From Cryptomeria japonica (lineage: Eukaryota > Streptophyta > Pinopsida > Cupressales > Cupressaceae): a DNA stretch of 64,000 bases. Positions 1 through 11,628 of this stretch are shown here, in pieces. Location: assembly GCF_030272615.1 (NCBI RefSeq), contig NC_081410.1:225793415-225857414 (forward strand). The letters run 5' to 3'. The first letter of the stretch is position 1, and each line of letters opens with the position of its first letter. Below the pieces are notes generated by a model. The model did no database searches, was not told where the DNA came from, and worked only from the letters and a program-made list of their open reading frames with translations. The translations under genes and the position numbers were made by a program.

Positions 1-43
1 ATATTATGTAGAGTCGTCGAATTGATGCTTTCACCGAACTCGG

Positions 44-706
44 TCAATGAATGGAAGATAGGGGTAGGACCCCTAACTTACTTCTGAGATACTCAAAAGT
101 GTCCCTTGGCAGTGGCTTGGTGAAGATATCTCCTATTTGTTCCTTTGTGCTAACATACTCCAACACCACTTTCTTCTCTTGAGCTTCTTCTCTAAGATAA
201 TGATATTTGATAGAGATGTGCTTTGTCTTAGAGTGCATAACAGGATTCTTTGAAATGTTAATGGCACTAGTATTGTCATAGAATATAGTTACTGGCTCGG
301 TAACTTTCTCATTTATACCTTCCAACAGTTGTTTGATCCATGCTATGTTGGTACAATTCAATGCTGCAGTAACGTATTCAGCTTCTGTTGTTGACTATGA
401 AACACATCCTTGTTTCTTGCTAAGCCAACTCACTAGTCTTTCTCCTAAAAAGAAAGCTCATCCACTTGTGTTTTTCTTGTCATCAATGTTGCCTGCCCAA
501 TCAGCATCAGTATAAACTTTTAAATCAAAAACATTTCCTTTCTGATATGCTAAGCCATAATCTTTAGTACCTTTCAAGTATCTGAAAATTCTCTTGATTG
601 CTATCATATGTGTTTCCTTGGGATTTGCAAAGAATCTTGCAACTATACCTACTGCATGTGCTATATCTGGCCTACTATGAACAACATATTGTAGCTTTCC
701 AATCAT
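44..706 (-). pseudogene. Copia-1 RNase H domain (3' end of pol)
   Basis: Two minus-strand pieces (458-706 and 44-361) give the end of copia RT and the RNase H domain. Visible motifs are SRPDIAHAVG, the YTDADWAG catalytic aspartate block, WIKQLLEG, FYDNTSAI, the HSKTKHI block and the C-terminal IGDIFTKPLP, all standard for plant copia RNase H, which degrades the RNA strand during reverse transcription. The pieces are separated by a stop/shift between 361 and 458. The frame ends at 44, as expected for the end of copia pol, with the 3' LTR to follow off the window. Confidence 0.9.
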
Positions 707-709
707 GGA

Positions 710-2080
710 TCAGTAAAGTGTCTCATCAACAGATGCAGATTCATCATTCTTTGATAATTTATAGTTGGTAGTCATAGGAGTACTTACTGGTTTTGAATCC
801 TCCATTCCAAATTTCTTCAAGATTTCCTTTATGTATTTGGATTGAGTAATGAAAATCTCACCTTTCATTTGTAGTATTTGTAAACCTATAAAATACTTTA
901 TCTCACCAATTAATGACATCTCAAATTCTTTGCTCATTTCATTTCCAAAGTTCTTGCATAGAGAGTCATTTCCACAAAATATAATATCATCAACAAATAT
1001 GGCTGAGATCAGTATTCCATTTTCATCATTCTTCATGTACATATTGTTGTTTTCACTTGTTCTTATAAAACCAATCTTGATCAGATAAGAGTGCAATCTT
1101 TCATACCATGCTCTAGGTGCTTGTTTCAAACCATATAAAGCTTTGTTCAATTTACATACCTGATCATTATTCTTGTCTTCAACAAATCATTCAGGTTGTT
1201 CAATAAAAACTTCTTCTAATATACCATTCAGAAATGCAGATTTGACATCCATTTGATATACCTTAAAATTCTTGTAAGCAGCATATGCCAACAATGTTCT
1301 TACTCCTTCAATTCTCACCACAGGTGCAAAAGTGTCACCATAATCAATTCCCTCTTCTTGGGCATAACCTTTACAAACTAGTCTTGCTTTATTTCTAATG
1401 ACCTCACCTTTTTCATTCAGCTTGTTTCTGAAAATCCACTTTGTATCGATTACATTTTTGTCCTTCGGTCTTAGGACCAGTGTCCATGTGTCATTCTTCT
1501 TGATTTGATCAATCTCTTCTATCATAGCATTTATCCAATCTTCACTGTTAAATGCCTCTTTCACTATTCTCGGTTCAAATTCAGATATCAAACATGTGTT
1601 ATGTCTCAATTTGTTCCTTGTCATCACTGGATCATTCTTATCTCCTATAATCTGACTTGATGCATGATGTCTTCTGACATACTTGGCTAATACAAGCTTG
1701 GTAGGCTCTGTATGATCTTCTTCATCACTTGGTAACTGAACATTCTCTTCATTTCCTTCAACAATTTTCTTATTAAGACTTGTCGGTTGAACATAGACAA
1801 ATTCATCATAATCTTCTAGTTCCTTGGAATTTCCTTCATCATTTCTTTCTGCAAATTCATCAATTTTCACATTTGCACTTTCTATTATTTTGTTAGATGA
1901 TTTGATCAGACATTTAAATGCTTTGCTTCTAGAAGAATAACCTAGAAATGTTCCTTCTTCACTTTTCTGATCAAACTTTCCATTTCTATCATATTTGAGA
2001 ACATAGCATCTACTTCCAAAGATTTTAAAATAACTTACATTAGGTTTCTTTTCATACCAAATCTCATATGGTGTCTTCAA
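710..2080 (-). pseudogene. Copia-1 integrase C-terminus and reverse transcriptase
   Basis: The piece at 1187-2080 begins with the integrase C-terminal region (YEIWYEKKPNVSYFKIFG, then FLGYSSRSKAFKC). It continues through an acidic linker into the RT domain, with WTLVLRPKDKNVIDTKWIF and the catalytic aspartate in QMDVKSAFLNG. The piece at 710-1150 carries KALYGLKQAPRAWYERL and the FVDD form of the RT active-site box (usual form YVDD). The pieces are broken by a stop or shift near 1150-1187. RT copies element RNA into DNA in cytoplasmic virus-like particles. The copy is inactive because of the interruptions. Confidence 0.92.
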
Positions 2081-2101
2081 AGTTCCTTTCTTCAGTTGTA
2101 C

Positions 2102-3159
2102 TCAGATCAGGGTGTAAACTGATGTGCTTATTGCTTCTCTCCAAAATGTTTGTAACACTTTATTTTCAATCATCAGGGTTATGGCACAATCCACAATAGA
2201 TCTATTTCTTCTCTCAGCAATTCCATTTTGTTGTGGAGTTCTCAGTGCAAAGACTTGTCTTTTTATACCATGATCATTGCAGAATAAGTTGAACTCATCA
2301 GATGTGAACTCTCCTCCTTTGTCTAATCTAAGACATTTCAATTATCTTCCTGTTTCATTTTCAACTCTTTCCTTGTACCATTTAAACATTTGAAAGCCTT
2401 CTTATTTTTCTTTTAAAAACATAACTGACATCATCCTTGAGTAATCATCCACAAATAATATGAAATATTACCATAGTAACTTTGAACTTTCATAGAACCA
2501 CAAAGATCAGTGTGTACAAGATCTAAAATTCCCTTAGAAGTGTAGGACTTACTTGTAAAGCTTGATCTTGTCATTTTACCCATCTGGCATCCTTGGCACA
2601 TAGCATTCTCAGGTTTTTCCAAACTCGGTAGACCTCTTACTCGATGCTTCTTGCATATTTTGATCAGATTATAAAAATTTACATGACAAAACCTTTTATG
2701 CCATAACCAGGTATCATCTATCTTTGCATACAAACACTTGTTCCGAGTTGAGTCAAGGTGAAATGTGTTACCTTTTGTTTGTGTCCCTGTAGCAGCTAAC
2801 TTTCCATGCTTGTCATGAACTTTGACAATTCCTTTCTGAAATTCTATTTGGTAACCTATGTTGTTTAGTTGTGCTACACTCAACAAATTATATTTCAAAC
2901 CTTCAACCCAATAAACATCATTGCATTTTGCATTGTCAAGAAGTGTTATAGATCCTTTACCTTTTACCGAACATGGTGCATCATTACCAAATCTTACATA
3001 GCCTCCATCATAATCTTCTAATGTAACAAATTTGTGTTTATCACCTGTCATGTGATGTGAGCATCCACTATCTATGATCCAAGAATCATTAGTATTTATG
3101 TGAGATATTAGGGCTTTTTCTTCATACCTTTCTTCATATGATCCATCTTTGATAGCCAC
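2102..3159 (-). pseudogene. Copia-1 protease and integrase N-terminal/core domains
   Basis: The upstream piece (2431-3159) contains the aspartic protease motif WIIDSGCSHHMTG and the gag-pre-integrase zinc-binding pairs WHKRFCH and CQGCQMGK. It also carries the first integrase catalytic aspartate in VHTDLCG. The downstream piece (2102-2341) holds the second (RLDKGGEF) and the glutamate (QQNGIAERRNR), so the D-D-E triad is still readable. The frame is broken between 2341 and 2431. Protease processes the polyprotein and integrase inserts the cDNA into host DNA. Confidence 0.92.
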
Positions 3160-3282
3160 ATAAACTACTTCCTCTGTATCAATTTCATCTGATTTATCAT
3201 CATTGGATTCCTCATCAGCTATTATGCATGACTTTCTATCTCTTCTCCTGAAATCTCGATGTCCTTTGTAATGATTATCTTT

Positions 3283-4161
3283 CTATCTGTCATCTCGGTA
3301 ATCTCTCTTTTCAATAGATTCTTTGTCAGGACAGTTAGAAGCCATATGTCCTATCTTATCATAATTGAAACATTTCAAAGATAGTTTTCCTTTATACTTA
3401 CCTTTGCCTCTCGGTAACCTTCTGGCTAATAGTGCTTCAAACTCTTCTTGCTTTCTGATTTCCTCATACAGTTTGTGCACTTTTTCCATGTTCTTGCAAA
3501 ATCTTTCACTTGCTCCACTGTGATCCCCTTCAGTGTACATACTCATTCTATCATTGTAATCATCAGATTCACCAATATGAAAAGAACTAAATACAGATTC
3601 AACTTTATTTACCGAAGACCCACTATTATCAAAATTACTTAACTCAAATGCATGTAGCCTACCAATAGTAGCATCCAAATAAATTGGCATATTGGGTATA
3701 GACCTCAATTCATTGATTGCAGAGACTGGGATTTCATAAGCTAGTAGAAGGGTTCTTAACAACTTACTTGTTATATCCTTTTCTTCAATAGTTCCACCTA
3801 CTCCTTTGATTTGATTGACAATCTCCTTTAGTCTTGTACTGTATTGGGTTATGTTCTCACCTTCATTCATCCTCATAGATTCAATTTGTCCTCTTAGACT
3901 ATCCACTTTTGCTCTTTGAACATGTTCATCACCACCATACATAGATATGAGCTTGTCCCACATTGCCTTTGCATCATTGCAGCCTTCTAGATCATTGAAC
4001 TCTGAGTCGGTCAATGCAGATGTTATTTTGATCATTGCTTGGATATGTTCTTTCTTTTCCTTTATCTCTTCCATTTTCAATGGATAGGTGCTCGGTGTAA
4101 TAAAATCATTCTCCAGATAATATACAACATATTCTCCAACTCCTGATAGGTGCAGCTTCAT
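3283..4161 (-). pseudogene. Copia-1 gag with damaged zinc knuckle
   Basis: The 292-residue frame has a UBN2-type copia capsid region with MWDKLISMYGGDEHVQRAK around residue 67, then LRGQIESMRMNEGENITQY. Near residue 263 there is a zinc-knuckle box reading CFNYDKIGHMASNC. The second cysteine of the usual CX2CX4HX4C is tyrosine here, so zinc binding should be impaired. The first Met (MKLHLSGVG) is inside the normal gag N-terminus; the true start is probably upstream, beyond a frameshift near 4165-4180. Gag forms the virus-like particle shell and binds element RNA. Confidence 0.88.
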
Positions 4162-4273
4162 CCTTTTCTGTCATGTAGAGAAACTTAACTTGTTCAACTT
4201 CGGTGCATCCCTCTTATACATCTTTAGATCTTTTCCTCAAGTGCCTTTAAACTTTTTCTTTTCAGAGTCCAAA

Positions 4274-4285
4274 GCTCTGATACCA
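4274..4285 (-). other. Copia-1 primer binding site
   Basis: On the minus strand this reads TGGTATCAGAGC, two bases inside the LTR end. It is the standard plant copia minus-strand primer site, complementary to the 3' end of initiator methionine tRNA. It fixes the LTR boundary at 4288. Confidence 0.9.
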
Positions 4286-4287
4286 AT

Positions 4288-5778
4288 TGATAGTTCTGAT
4301 ACTTAATGTTAAGTATAGAAACCAAGCTAATAAGATGAGGGGGGGGGGTGAATCATACAAACTTAATCTTCCATAAAAACAATAGATTCAACCTCGGTAA
4401 CATATACTTCAATAATATAACCAAAACTGCTAAACATGCAAACTCAAAAGCATATAAACATCATAACACTCATAACACCAGATTTAACGTGGAAACCCAA
4501 ATAGGGAAAAACCACTGTGGGATTTCGGACCCACTAAGAAATATACTCTTCTAGAGTATGCTTGGTTAAAAGCGAATCCTATTAAAGATTACAAACACAT
4601 TGCTAAATGTGACCCGTCTAAGGGATTTCCCTCAGATCTGTTAGGATCTTCGCTTTGTTAGAAATGACCTTGTTAAAGGATTTCAAACACTCACTCAGAA
4701 TGTCACCTTGCTAGAGGGTTTTACAAATAAGACTATTAAGTCCACTCGGTTAAGAGATTTTCTGTCACTTTACAAAACAACAGTAATAAAAATCTATCTG
4801 CAACTTCACATCTAAAATGCTAAAGCAGATTCTTATTTGCTCAATACAATCTAGTCATAGGACTTATCTTGTCCATCTATTGGGCTCTATACTCTGTTAT
4901 TCAAATAGGTCATCAAGCTTCTGTGCTCGATAATCACTATGTAGCATCCCTGTGCATACACTTGCCTGCATACATTGTTTATCAACAATTCATTATTTAT
5001 AAGCAATTTTCCAACCACTTAATCTCCTTGATCACATTTCCCATGATCAATCATAGCCATCAGATCTTCAAACTTGACTAGGTTCAATGTATCCTTCGAT
5101 CTAAAAACATTTTACCCCGCCTTGGAACTTGCATACATTTCTTGGAACTTGTGCTGGGGTATTGCGGTTCAATCTGAGTTGTAGATCTTCCTACTGATTT
5201 TCCTTTGCCATAGATTCTTTAACAAACTTCATTCACGGCATACCAATCATTTAATCAATTCTAGCTCATCAGCTTCCTTCATTAAATAATGCTTTATTCA
5301 TTCAATGCATTTTGTTATTACTCAGTTGCAACTCAATAAATACTAAACTTCACTCGGTAGACATTCTGCCTTCATTAACCGATTGCAACAACCTTAGGGT
5401 TTACTAACTAGGTTCCTTAGGGTTTACCGACTAGGTTCTTTGCTCGGTAACATAGTATAATATCAACCTTACAAACAACATATTTAGGATATTAAAACAA
5501 TCAAAACATCATGATCTCATCATTGTCTAACTCGGTAATAGTTTCCCATTGAATAACTTATTCCTCCCCTTATTCATCACATTTTTTCTGTGTCTTTTAC
5601 TGACATCTTTATACTCATCAAATCATACTTCTTAAGATATGGCAACATCATACTGAATTAGAAAATCAATTTCTTGACATCAATGACAAAATAATAATAC
5701 TAAGACAGTAAACATCCTTGATCAGTTATATCCATAATCATCAACAACCTTCTCAATATCCTAATTGAAATGCCAACA
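4288..5778 (-). repeat. Copia-1 5' LTR
   Basis: Read on minus, the LTR runs from TGTTGGCATT (ending at plus coordinate 5778) to an ATCA end at 4288 beside the primer site, about 1.49 kb. Near its 3' end it carries the G-run/GTGAATCA motif (4334-4354). It also carries the TGGAAACCCAAAT..GAAAAACCACTGTGG block (4491-4520) and a run of degenerate GTTA(A)GGATTT units (4555-4755). The same three marks occur in D, B and Copia-A. The outer end could instead be the second TGCCAACA at 5800-5807. Confidence 0.85.
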
Positions 5779-5800
5779 ATTTCACTTTGTCTATTATAAT

Positions 5801-6780
5801 GCCAACAAATTCATTAAAGGACTTCAAGAGAACCTTGCTATAGCACAAATTAAAAGAAAATAACTTCATGAGAAGATGCAGAAAGATGATGAGGAAAAAG
5901 AAACTCTTAATGAATTTGCAAACAAGTTGAGACAGGAAAATAGTAATATGAAGAATGAAATGCAAAATATGACTATGAGGTTACGCACATTGAAGATAGG
6001 AAGAAGAATGAAGAAGATTTAACTAGGAGACTCAATGATGCTGGAAATGAAAATCTAAGACTCAGTCATGAAAATGATATGTTGAAGACAGATCTAATTC
6101 ACATGCAACATGATAAAACTGAGCTTGTGAGACAAAAGGAAATTCTGGAAAATGAGTTGGCTACTATAAATCAACACAAAGAGAAATTCAAGATAAGTTC
6201 AGAGGAGCTTGATGACATGCTGAAAAGTCAGAAACCTAATGGAGATACAAATGGACTTGGATTTGAAGTTGTAGAAAGTTTCGATACTGCAAACAATCTA
6301 GAACAGAACAAATCGGTAAGACAACCTAATGCTTATAAGTTTAATGAAAAATGTTTCAATTGCAACAAATATGGTCATAGAGAAAATCAATGTAGATTTA
6401 GAAACAATCAGAATATTAATGCACCCACCGATCAATGTTCCAAATGCAACAAAGTTGGTCATAATTCAGAAAATTGTAGAATGAATGTGAAATGCTATGT
6501 TTGTGGAAGATATGGACACTTATCTAATAAATGCAGAACATAAACCGATGTAGGATATGGAAAGGCTATTTAGAGGAATAATGTGACTTGTTATGCTTGT
6601 AACAAAATTGGACATATTGCCAAATTTTGTAGAAGCAAGACCTCACCGGCGAACAATAAAGGATCCAGTTTGAAAGGCAAAGAAAAGGTAGATGAGGTAA
6701 AGAAAGAATTTTCAAAACAATGGATTAGGAAGAGAGATCAGAATGTTGATGAAACTATCTATACTGGTAGAACAAAGTAA
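5801..6780 (+). pseudogene. Element D gag-like protein: coiled coil plus four zinc knuckles
   Basis: The frame opens as ANKFIKGLQENLAIAQ directly after the Copia-1 LTR. It continues through a charged coiled-coil stretch (MLKTDLIHMQHDKTELV..) and the short motif SQKPNGDTNGLGF. Four CX2CX4HX4C knuckles follow: CFNCNKYGHRENQC, CSKCNKVGHNSENC, CYVCGRYGHLSNKC and CYACNKIGHIAKFC. Stops near 5860 and at 6541 and a shift before 6079 break it. Knuckles of this kind bind RNA in retroelement nucleocapsids. The GLGF linker and four knuckles are matched in element B, so this is a family trait. Confidence 0.85.
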
Positions 6781-7117
6781 TCCTCCACCGGCAAGAGATT
6801 CTTCATCCAACTAAGAAGTAACCCTTTGGGGGTATTGTAGTAAGCTGAAAATCATGCAAATTACCCTCAATCGATGGTGAGAAGATAGATTTCTTCCTTA
6901 CCCACAGATGTATTAATTTTTCACTTAATCGACAAGCATTTAATGCGGTTGGTAAGCGAAAAGTCATTATAAATCAGCTAATTTCCCTCTTTTTGAACTC
7001 ACCGAGCATTCAAATTAGCAGAGAGCACGAAATAGAGTGAAGGCATTCAAGGTGAAGGTGTGGAGTGATTTCTTTCAAGCATTTAGAATATTTTCAGGCA
7101 GCTAAAGGTATTTTTCA
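6781..7117 (+). promoter_or_regulatory. Promoter-like spacer before element D second ORF
   Basis: The stretch between gag and the second ORF is non-coding. It contains a TATAAA at 6968-6973, about 145 bp before the ATG at 7118, then a purine-rich leader ending TTTTTCAATGGC. The equivalent spacer in element B also has a TATAAA upstream of an ATGGCTTC start. I infer that the second ORF is made from its own or a spliced message; no transcript evidence is available here. Confidence 0.45.
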
Positions 7118-10100
7118 ATGGCTTCTTCTTCTACTCCCAAATTTATTCGGAACCCTACTATTGTGGAAAATGTGAAATGCCCTAGGCTTGTATTTAAAAT
7201 AATTCCTAAGATTGCCAAGCAAGATGACTTTGTAGGGGCATTTTCAAAAATTCCTAAAGGTGTAGCTTTTGCAAAAGACCTTAGGATTTATATACATTGA
7301 AATATAGAAGAACTAGGTTTTGAAGAATTGATGAAAATGTATACTAAGCTGATTTTTGATGAAAATGGTGTTGTCAAACCCGAACACAAGATTATAGAAA
7401 CTCTAGGTTTTGTGGAAATACTGAACATTCCCCAATTTTTGGAAGAAGTAGTAAGAATTGTCTTGAGTAGAGCATATAGATAGTTTCTATGGTTGGATTC
7501 TATCAGCAAATTTACCCGGCAAGCAATTAGGGTAGTAACTAGCTTACCCTCAACTGGTAGCAGACCTGACAAAACAAAGAAGATCCCTAACAACAAAGTG
7601 ATGACCCTAACTAGAGCAAAATCTGACAATAGATCACTGAGTGAATGATATCAAAGACATCAATGTGAGATTTGTGAGTATGGTGCTAGGTTACAAGACT
7701 ACACACGCTAATAGGCTAAATTCGGGCTTATGAGATGGGTAACAACAATGCAATGATAGATGTGTGTGAATGGCTAAAATATGAACTCATTGATAATTTG
7801 AAAAAGATTAAAGGAGATAAGAAAGGGACATTCTGATTTGGAAATCTTTTGGTATGTTTGATGTTGTATTTCACTAAGGAAATCCCCGGTACAGGACCTA
7901 ACGACTTTGGATATGATATACAGGTAGGAAAACAATTACAGGAAATTTTTACCGGCATAGGAACTACTAGAGATGACAACATAATTGAATATTTTAAAAC
8001 TTTCCAAGCTAAAATGAAAAATAGAGAAAGACTACCATAGAGTGTAGTGGACAAATATGACAAATAAATTTGTTTTGTTATCAAGAGAGATGAGACATGG
8101 ATGGAAGTTGTACTCCCTAGGACTATCTGGGTAACTGAAATGGGATATGAGATAGATCTTAACATTCTTGAGACATATACTGAAGCATTATTGGATGCAC
8201 CAAGAGAACCATCGGGACAAGTTTTTAGTAGCGCTGAAACTATTGAAAGTGATGTAAAAACATTGAAGCAAAGGAAGAAAAGATAAAAAATTATTATAGA
8301 TGCTTCTAAGAAAGTGAACAAAATCAAGGAAAATGTAATGAACATCAGTGGCATATCGGCTAGTGAACTTGAAGGACTGCAACCGGAGGCACACATTTCA
8401 CCGGTTGGCACAACTTATGGAACCAACAGTGACAAGGCAGCAGAGTTTAAAAGAGTTGAAAGGAGGAAGATAAAACCTTCACCAGTACCCTCTCCTTCAC
8501 CTAAGAGAACAAGGACTTTAAGGAAGAAACAACAGGAAGTAAGGGGACCACCAAGAAATTGACACCAAAGAAGAAAAAACCTATTACTCCTTCTTTAGAT
8601 GATTTATTGAATGAGATAACTGATGATGGAAATCAGGCAAATGTACACCAGTTGTATAACACATTTAAAGATTCTAATAGGGAAAGCATTGAGAACAGTA
8701 TTATTTTACATCTGGACATATACAAAAAGGTTTTGATTGAAGTTGTGGATGACTTACCCAATAATCTATATAGGAGATTGGAAGCAAAAATAATTGCAGT
8801 GATAGAATTAGATAAGAAACTAAAAGTTGAGAAACTTCTAGTTGTACATCCTGTAAATTCAAAAGAAGAAATTGATGAATTAATCTCTGAGGCTAACCGA
8901 TCTGTTTTTGCTAGTGGACACCGGCAAGTACATTTAATGGTAGGAAGAGTAAAAGAGATTGCAGATGAAACTGGTGATAACTGGGATATATTATTTGTGG
9001 AAAAGGAAAAATAAGAGGAAATGAACCGACCAAAGAAAAAATTTAAAGTGTATCAGAAGGATAAGGACAAGGGAAAAGGGAAAGTTGGTGGTATTCCAAA
9101 CATCAAAATCACTGACAATTTACCACCACCTTTGGATACTACACTGGTACATTTTGATGATCCAGTGGTTATTGACACTGAAGGTGCAACACATGATGAC
9201 ACTAATCTTGAATCTGAGATACTATTCACCATGAATGTGGACACTCAGAAAGTGAATATTATTGTGGACAAGGATAGTGTAGAGGTTAAGGATGACAATG
9301 TTGACTATGGCAACATGGCTGAGAAACCGGTAGAGACTATTGAGGTTGAGATCCCAACCCAAACAGAGAAATCATTAGATACTAAGAAACCTACTGAAGG
9401 AACAGATGCTAGTACAGGGCCACCGAAGACTGAGATACCGATAGAACTTACTGAGAAACCTACTGAGGCAGAGGTACATACTGAGACAGAGAAACCAAAA
9501 ATAACCGAGACATCAAAATAGTCTGAGAAACCCTTGCTAGTTGAGATGCAAACACAAACTGATCCACCAAAGATAAACACAAGTAAAATGGTTACAACTG
9601 ATGGAAGCATAGAGGTAATAAAGGCAATTGGTGAGACATCCGACATATCAAGTGAATTTAGACCTACAAATGTTACAGAGGTACTCTTGGATTCAATCAA
9701 AAAGATAACAGATTGCAATGCATTGGCCTACAAGGCAATTGATAACACTGTACCTATTCTTAAATTGATTGCACCTAATTGTAACATAGATCATATTAAG
9801 GATTCTTTAGGAAAATTGGACACATTGTCCAAATTTATTGTTGACAATGTAATAATGGTTGGTAAAGTGAATGAGGACACAATAAAGGACAGAGTTGAAG
9901 AGGAGAAGAACAAATTCTTTGATGACACCATAAAGAAGTGCACTGAACACCTGAATACATTATTACTGGCATTGAACTCTACTATTTTGGAGTACAAAGA
10001 GCTATACAGGGAAACATGCAAACCTCACCTTCTGACAGAGGACATAGACAAAGAGATTAGTAAAACACAAAAGGAAATTGATGACATAGCAAAAATGGCA

Positions 10101-10232
10101 GGTTTTGGAGAACAATCATCAGAAGATTACATGCATTATCTCACTGGCACGATCCAACAAACTGAGGCAACTTTGAAGCATAGCAAAAGGTTTATGCAGA
10201 GCTTGAAATTGGTTTTGGTAGATATCTTTTAG
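7118..10232 (+). pseudogene. Element D accessory ORF of unknown function (~1040 codons)
   Basis: This long coding stretch starts MASSSTPKFIRNPT at 7118. It can be followed to a stop at 10230 through three frames (7118-7629, 7849-8562, 8559-10232) and several stops. Recognisable parts are an N-terminal globular region with FLEEVVRIVLSRAY and FTRQAIRVVTSL, a basic region (KPSPVPSPSPKRTRTLRKK), a Glu/Thr/Pro-rich segment with repeated TEKP (about 9310-9520) and a helical C-terminus. The first two motifs align with element B (IRIILSRVYGDN, ITPEAIHVVTGF). I do not recognise the family. It sits where pol should be and has no RT, integrase or protease motif. It could be an envelope-position or host-interaction protein; that is inference. 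Confidence 0.7.
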
Positions 10233-10465
10233 ATTGTAACCAACCAGTTAAAGACTTTGAGGTGAATTTTTGCACTCATTTGACTATTTTTGACAACCTT
10301 TGTCATTGATGTCAGAGGGGGAGTAGTGGAGAGAAAAATACTTCTTCAGAGGAGATCATTTACTTAGGGAGAGCACAAATTTTTGGAAACTTTTTGGACT
10401 TCAGTTTTTGGAACAATTTTTGGATTTTTCTCATGAGTGTTGCCATCAATGCCAAAGGGGGAGAT
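10233..10465 (+). other. Element D 3' untranslated region with polypurine tract
   Basis: Non-coding stretch with two purine runs: an upstream one in GTCAGAGGGGGAGTAG (about 10310-10326) and the true tract AAAGGGGGAGAT (about 10454-10465) directly before the LTR. Duplicated AGGGGGAG tracts before the 3' LTR are typical of this copia lineage and also occur in B and Copia-A. The tract primes plus-strand DNA synthesis. Confidence 0.8.
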
Positions 10466-11286
10466 TGTTGGCATTCTACACTCTTATGAGAATAGTTGAT
10501 GTTGTCATTGATAGAAACCAACTAGCAACCAACTAGAAACCAACTGGAAAACATTTGTCAACCCAATGGCAGTTACCGGCACTGTCAATAGACTTCTACA
10601 TACACCGACAGGCACCTCACCGGCAGCGGCAATAATGCATACCGACACTCAGACCGACATGGAATAAACTTTGTTTATTGTTTTATATTATAATTATCTT
10701 TTGTAAAATTCGACATGGCATATTGTAAAACAATCATATATATGCATGAGATCTTATAGGTCATTTTGTAAGAGAGAGAGGAGATGATAAAAAGGTTAGA
10801 TTATATTTTGATATAGTTGATAGCAGAGGTTTTGGTAATAGATTGAGCTTAAATTGGTACTGAACTTGGCATAGTTGATGTTGATCTGAAGCAGTACATT
10901 ATATTGGATTTTGATAATCCATTTTGTAAGTCAGTGAGACTTCTGAATTGTGATTGAGCAGTGAGCTCTAGGCTGCTAGCCTTCCTGCATGTGCAGGCCC
11001 CTCATTGTAAGTAATATGTATTCATTTGCCAGTGAGTGAATATTGTGAGTCACAAATCCCACCAAGGTTTTTCCCACACCAGGTTTCCTCATTAAATATC
11101 TTGTGTTATGGTGTGTTATCTATGTTGTCTCTATTATTCTTATTTTATGCATTAATTCTTATTTACCGGTACACTATTTTGGGATACAAAGTTATTAATA
11201 AGTTTAAATATTTTGGAAACCGGTAAGACACTGATTCACACCCCCCCCCCCTCTCAGTGTCTTTGGGACTATCATTGGTTCTAACA
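10466..11286 (+). repeat. Element D 3' LTR
   Basis: The LTR runs from TGTTGGCATT after the polypurine tract to TCTAACA, 821 bp. It carries GTTGTCATTGATAG near the start, the AAGGTTTTTCCCACACC block (11061-11085) and the GATTCACA-C-run-TCTCAGTG motif (11233-11260) near its end. PPR pseudogene sequence begins at the next base, so D inserted into that pseudogene. Confidence 0.85.
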
Positions 11287-11628
11287 ATGGCAACATAGAC
11301 AAGGGATATGAACCGTTTGACAAAATGCACAATGTGAAATGAAATATCACAAAATGATTGACATCCTCAAATGGTTTACTGAAAAGACAATAAAAAATTT
11401 CAGATAAATGCAACTACAACAGTGTATTTTCATAATCAAAATATTTAATTAATGAGAAAAAAGAATTATTTATCTACCACGATCATGAAAAGAATTTAAT
11501 AGCATTTGGTTCATTAAACAAGGAAAAATTTTGTTGTAGACTACTGGTTATACTAAATGAAATAATCTAAATAATCGGCTTCCTGAAGATGTTAAAATAT
11601 GATTTTTGTCAAATGTAAAACCATTGAC
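11287..11628 (+). pseudogene. PPR (pentatricopeptide repeat) pseudogene, left fragment
   Basis: Immediately after the D LTR the plus strand reads GNIDKGYEPFDKMHNV, then KMIDILKWFTEKTIKNFR with a stop before MQLQQ. These are recognisable degenerate PPR helices of the plant organelle RNA-binding family (usual forms NIDKAYELFDKM and EKTIKLFRQMQ). Stops and AT-rich decay follow. At the right end the codons run into the TTGAC duplication and resume beyond 51716 as IDKARELF. PPR proteins bind organellar RNAs; this one is long dead. Confidence 0.75.
11624..11628. other. Target site duplication of Copia-A, left copy (TTGAC)
   Basis: TTGAC directly precedes the left LTR of Copia-A and is repeated at 51716-51720 directly after its right LTR. 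A perfect 5-bp pair is the expected copia signature and proves that the two LTRs 40 kb apart belong to one insertion. Confidence 0.9.

Larger units (their letters stand above)
1..5778 (-). mobile_element. Copia-1: Ty1/copia LTR retrotransposon, 5' LTR and gag-pol, truncated by window edge
   Basis: Read on the minus strand the order is LTR, tRNA-iMet-type primer site, gag, protease, integrase, reverse transcriptase, RNase H, which is the Ty1/copia order. The 3' LTR is off the left edge. The polyprotein is broken into pieces by in-frame stops and small shifts, so the copy is dead. Beyond the LTR end at 5778 the plus-strand gag of element D resumes, so Copia-1 most likely inserted into D; the target duplication cannot be verified because the other flank is outside the window. 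Confidence 0.9.
5779..11286 (+). mobile_element. Element D: pol-less LTR retrotransposon, 5' truncated by Copia-1
   Basis: The plus-strand order is gag-like coiled coil with zinc knuckles, a promoter-like spacer, a second long ORF, a polypurine tract and a 3' LTR. The 5' LTR and the start of gag lie to the left of the inserted Copia-1, outside the window. No protease, integrase or RT motif occurs in the 3.6 kb where pol would be expected. The LTR ends (TGTTGGCATT...TCTAACA) and the AAAGGGGGAGAT tract match those of the copia elements here, which suggests trans-mobilisation by copia enzymes. The same architecture recurs in element B. Confidence 0.85.
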
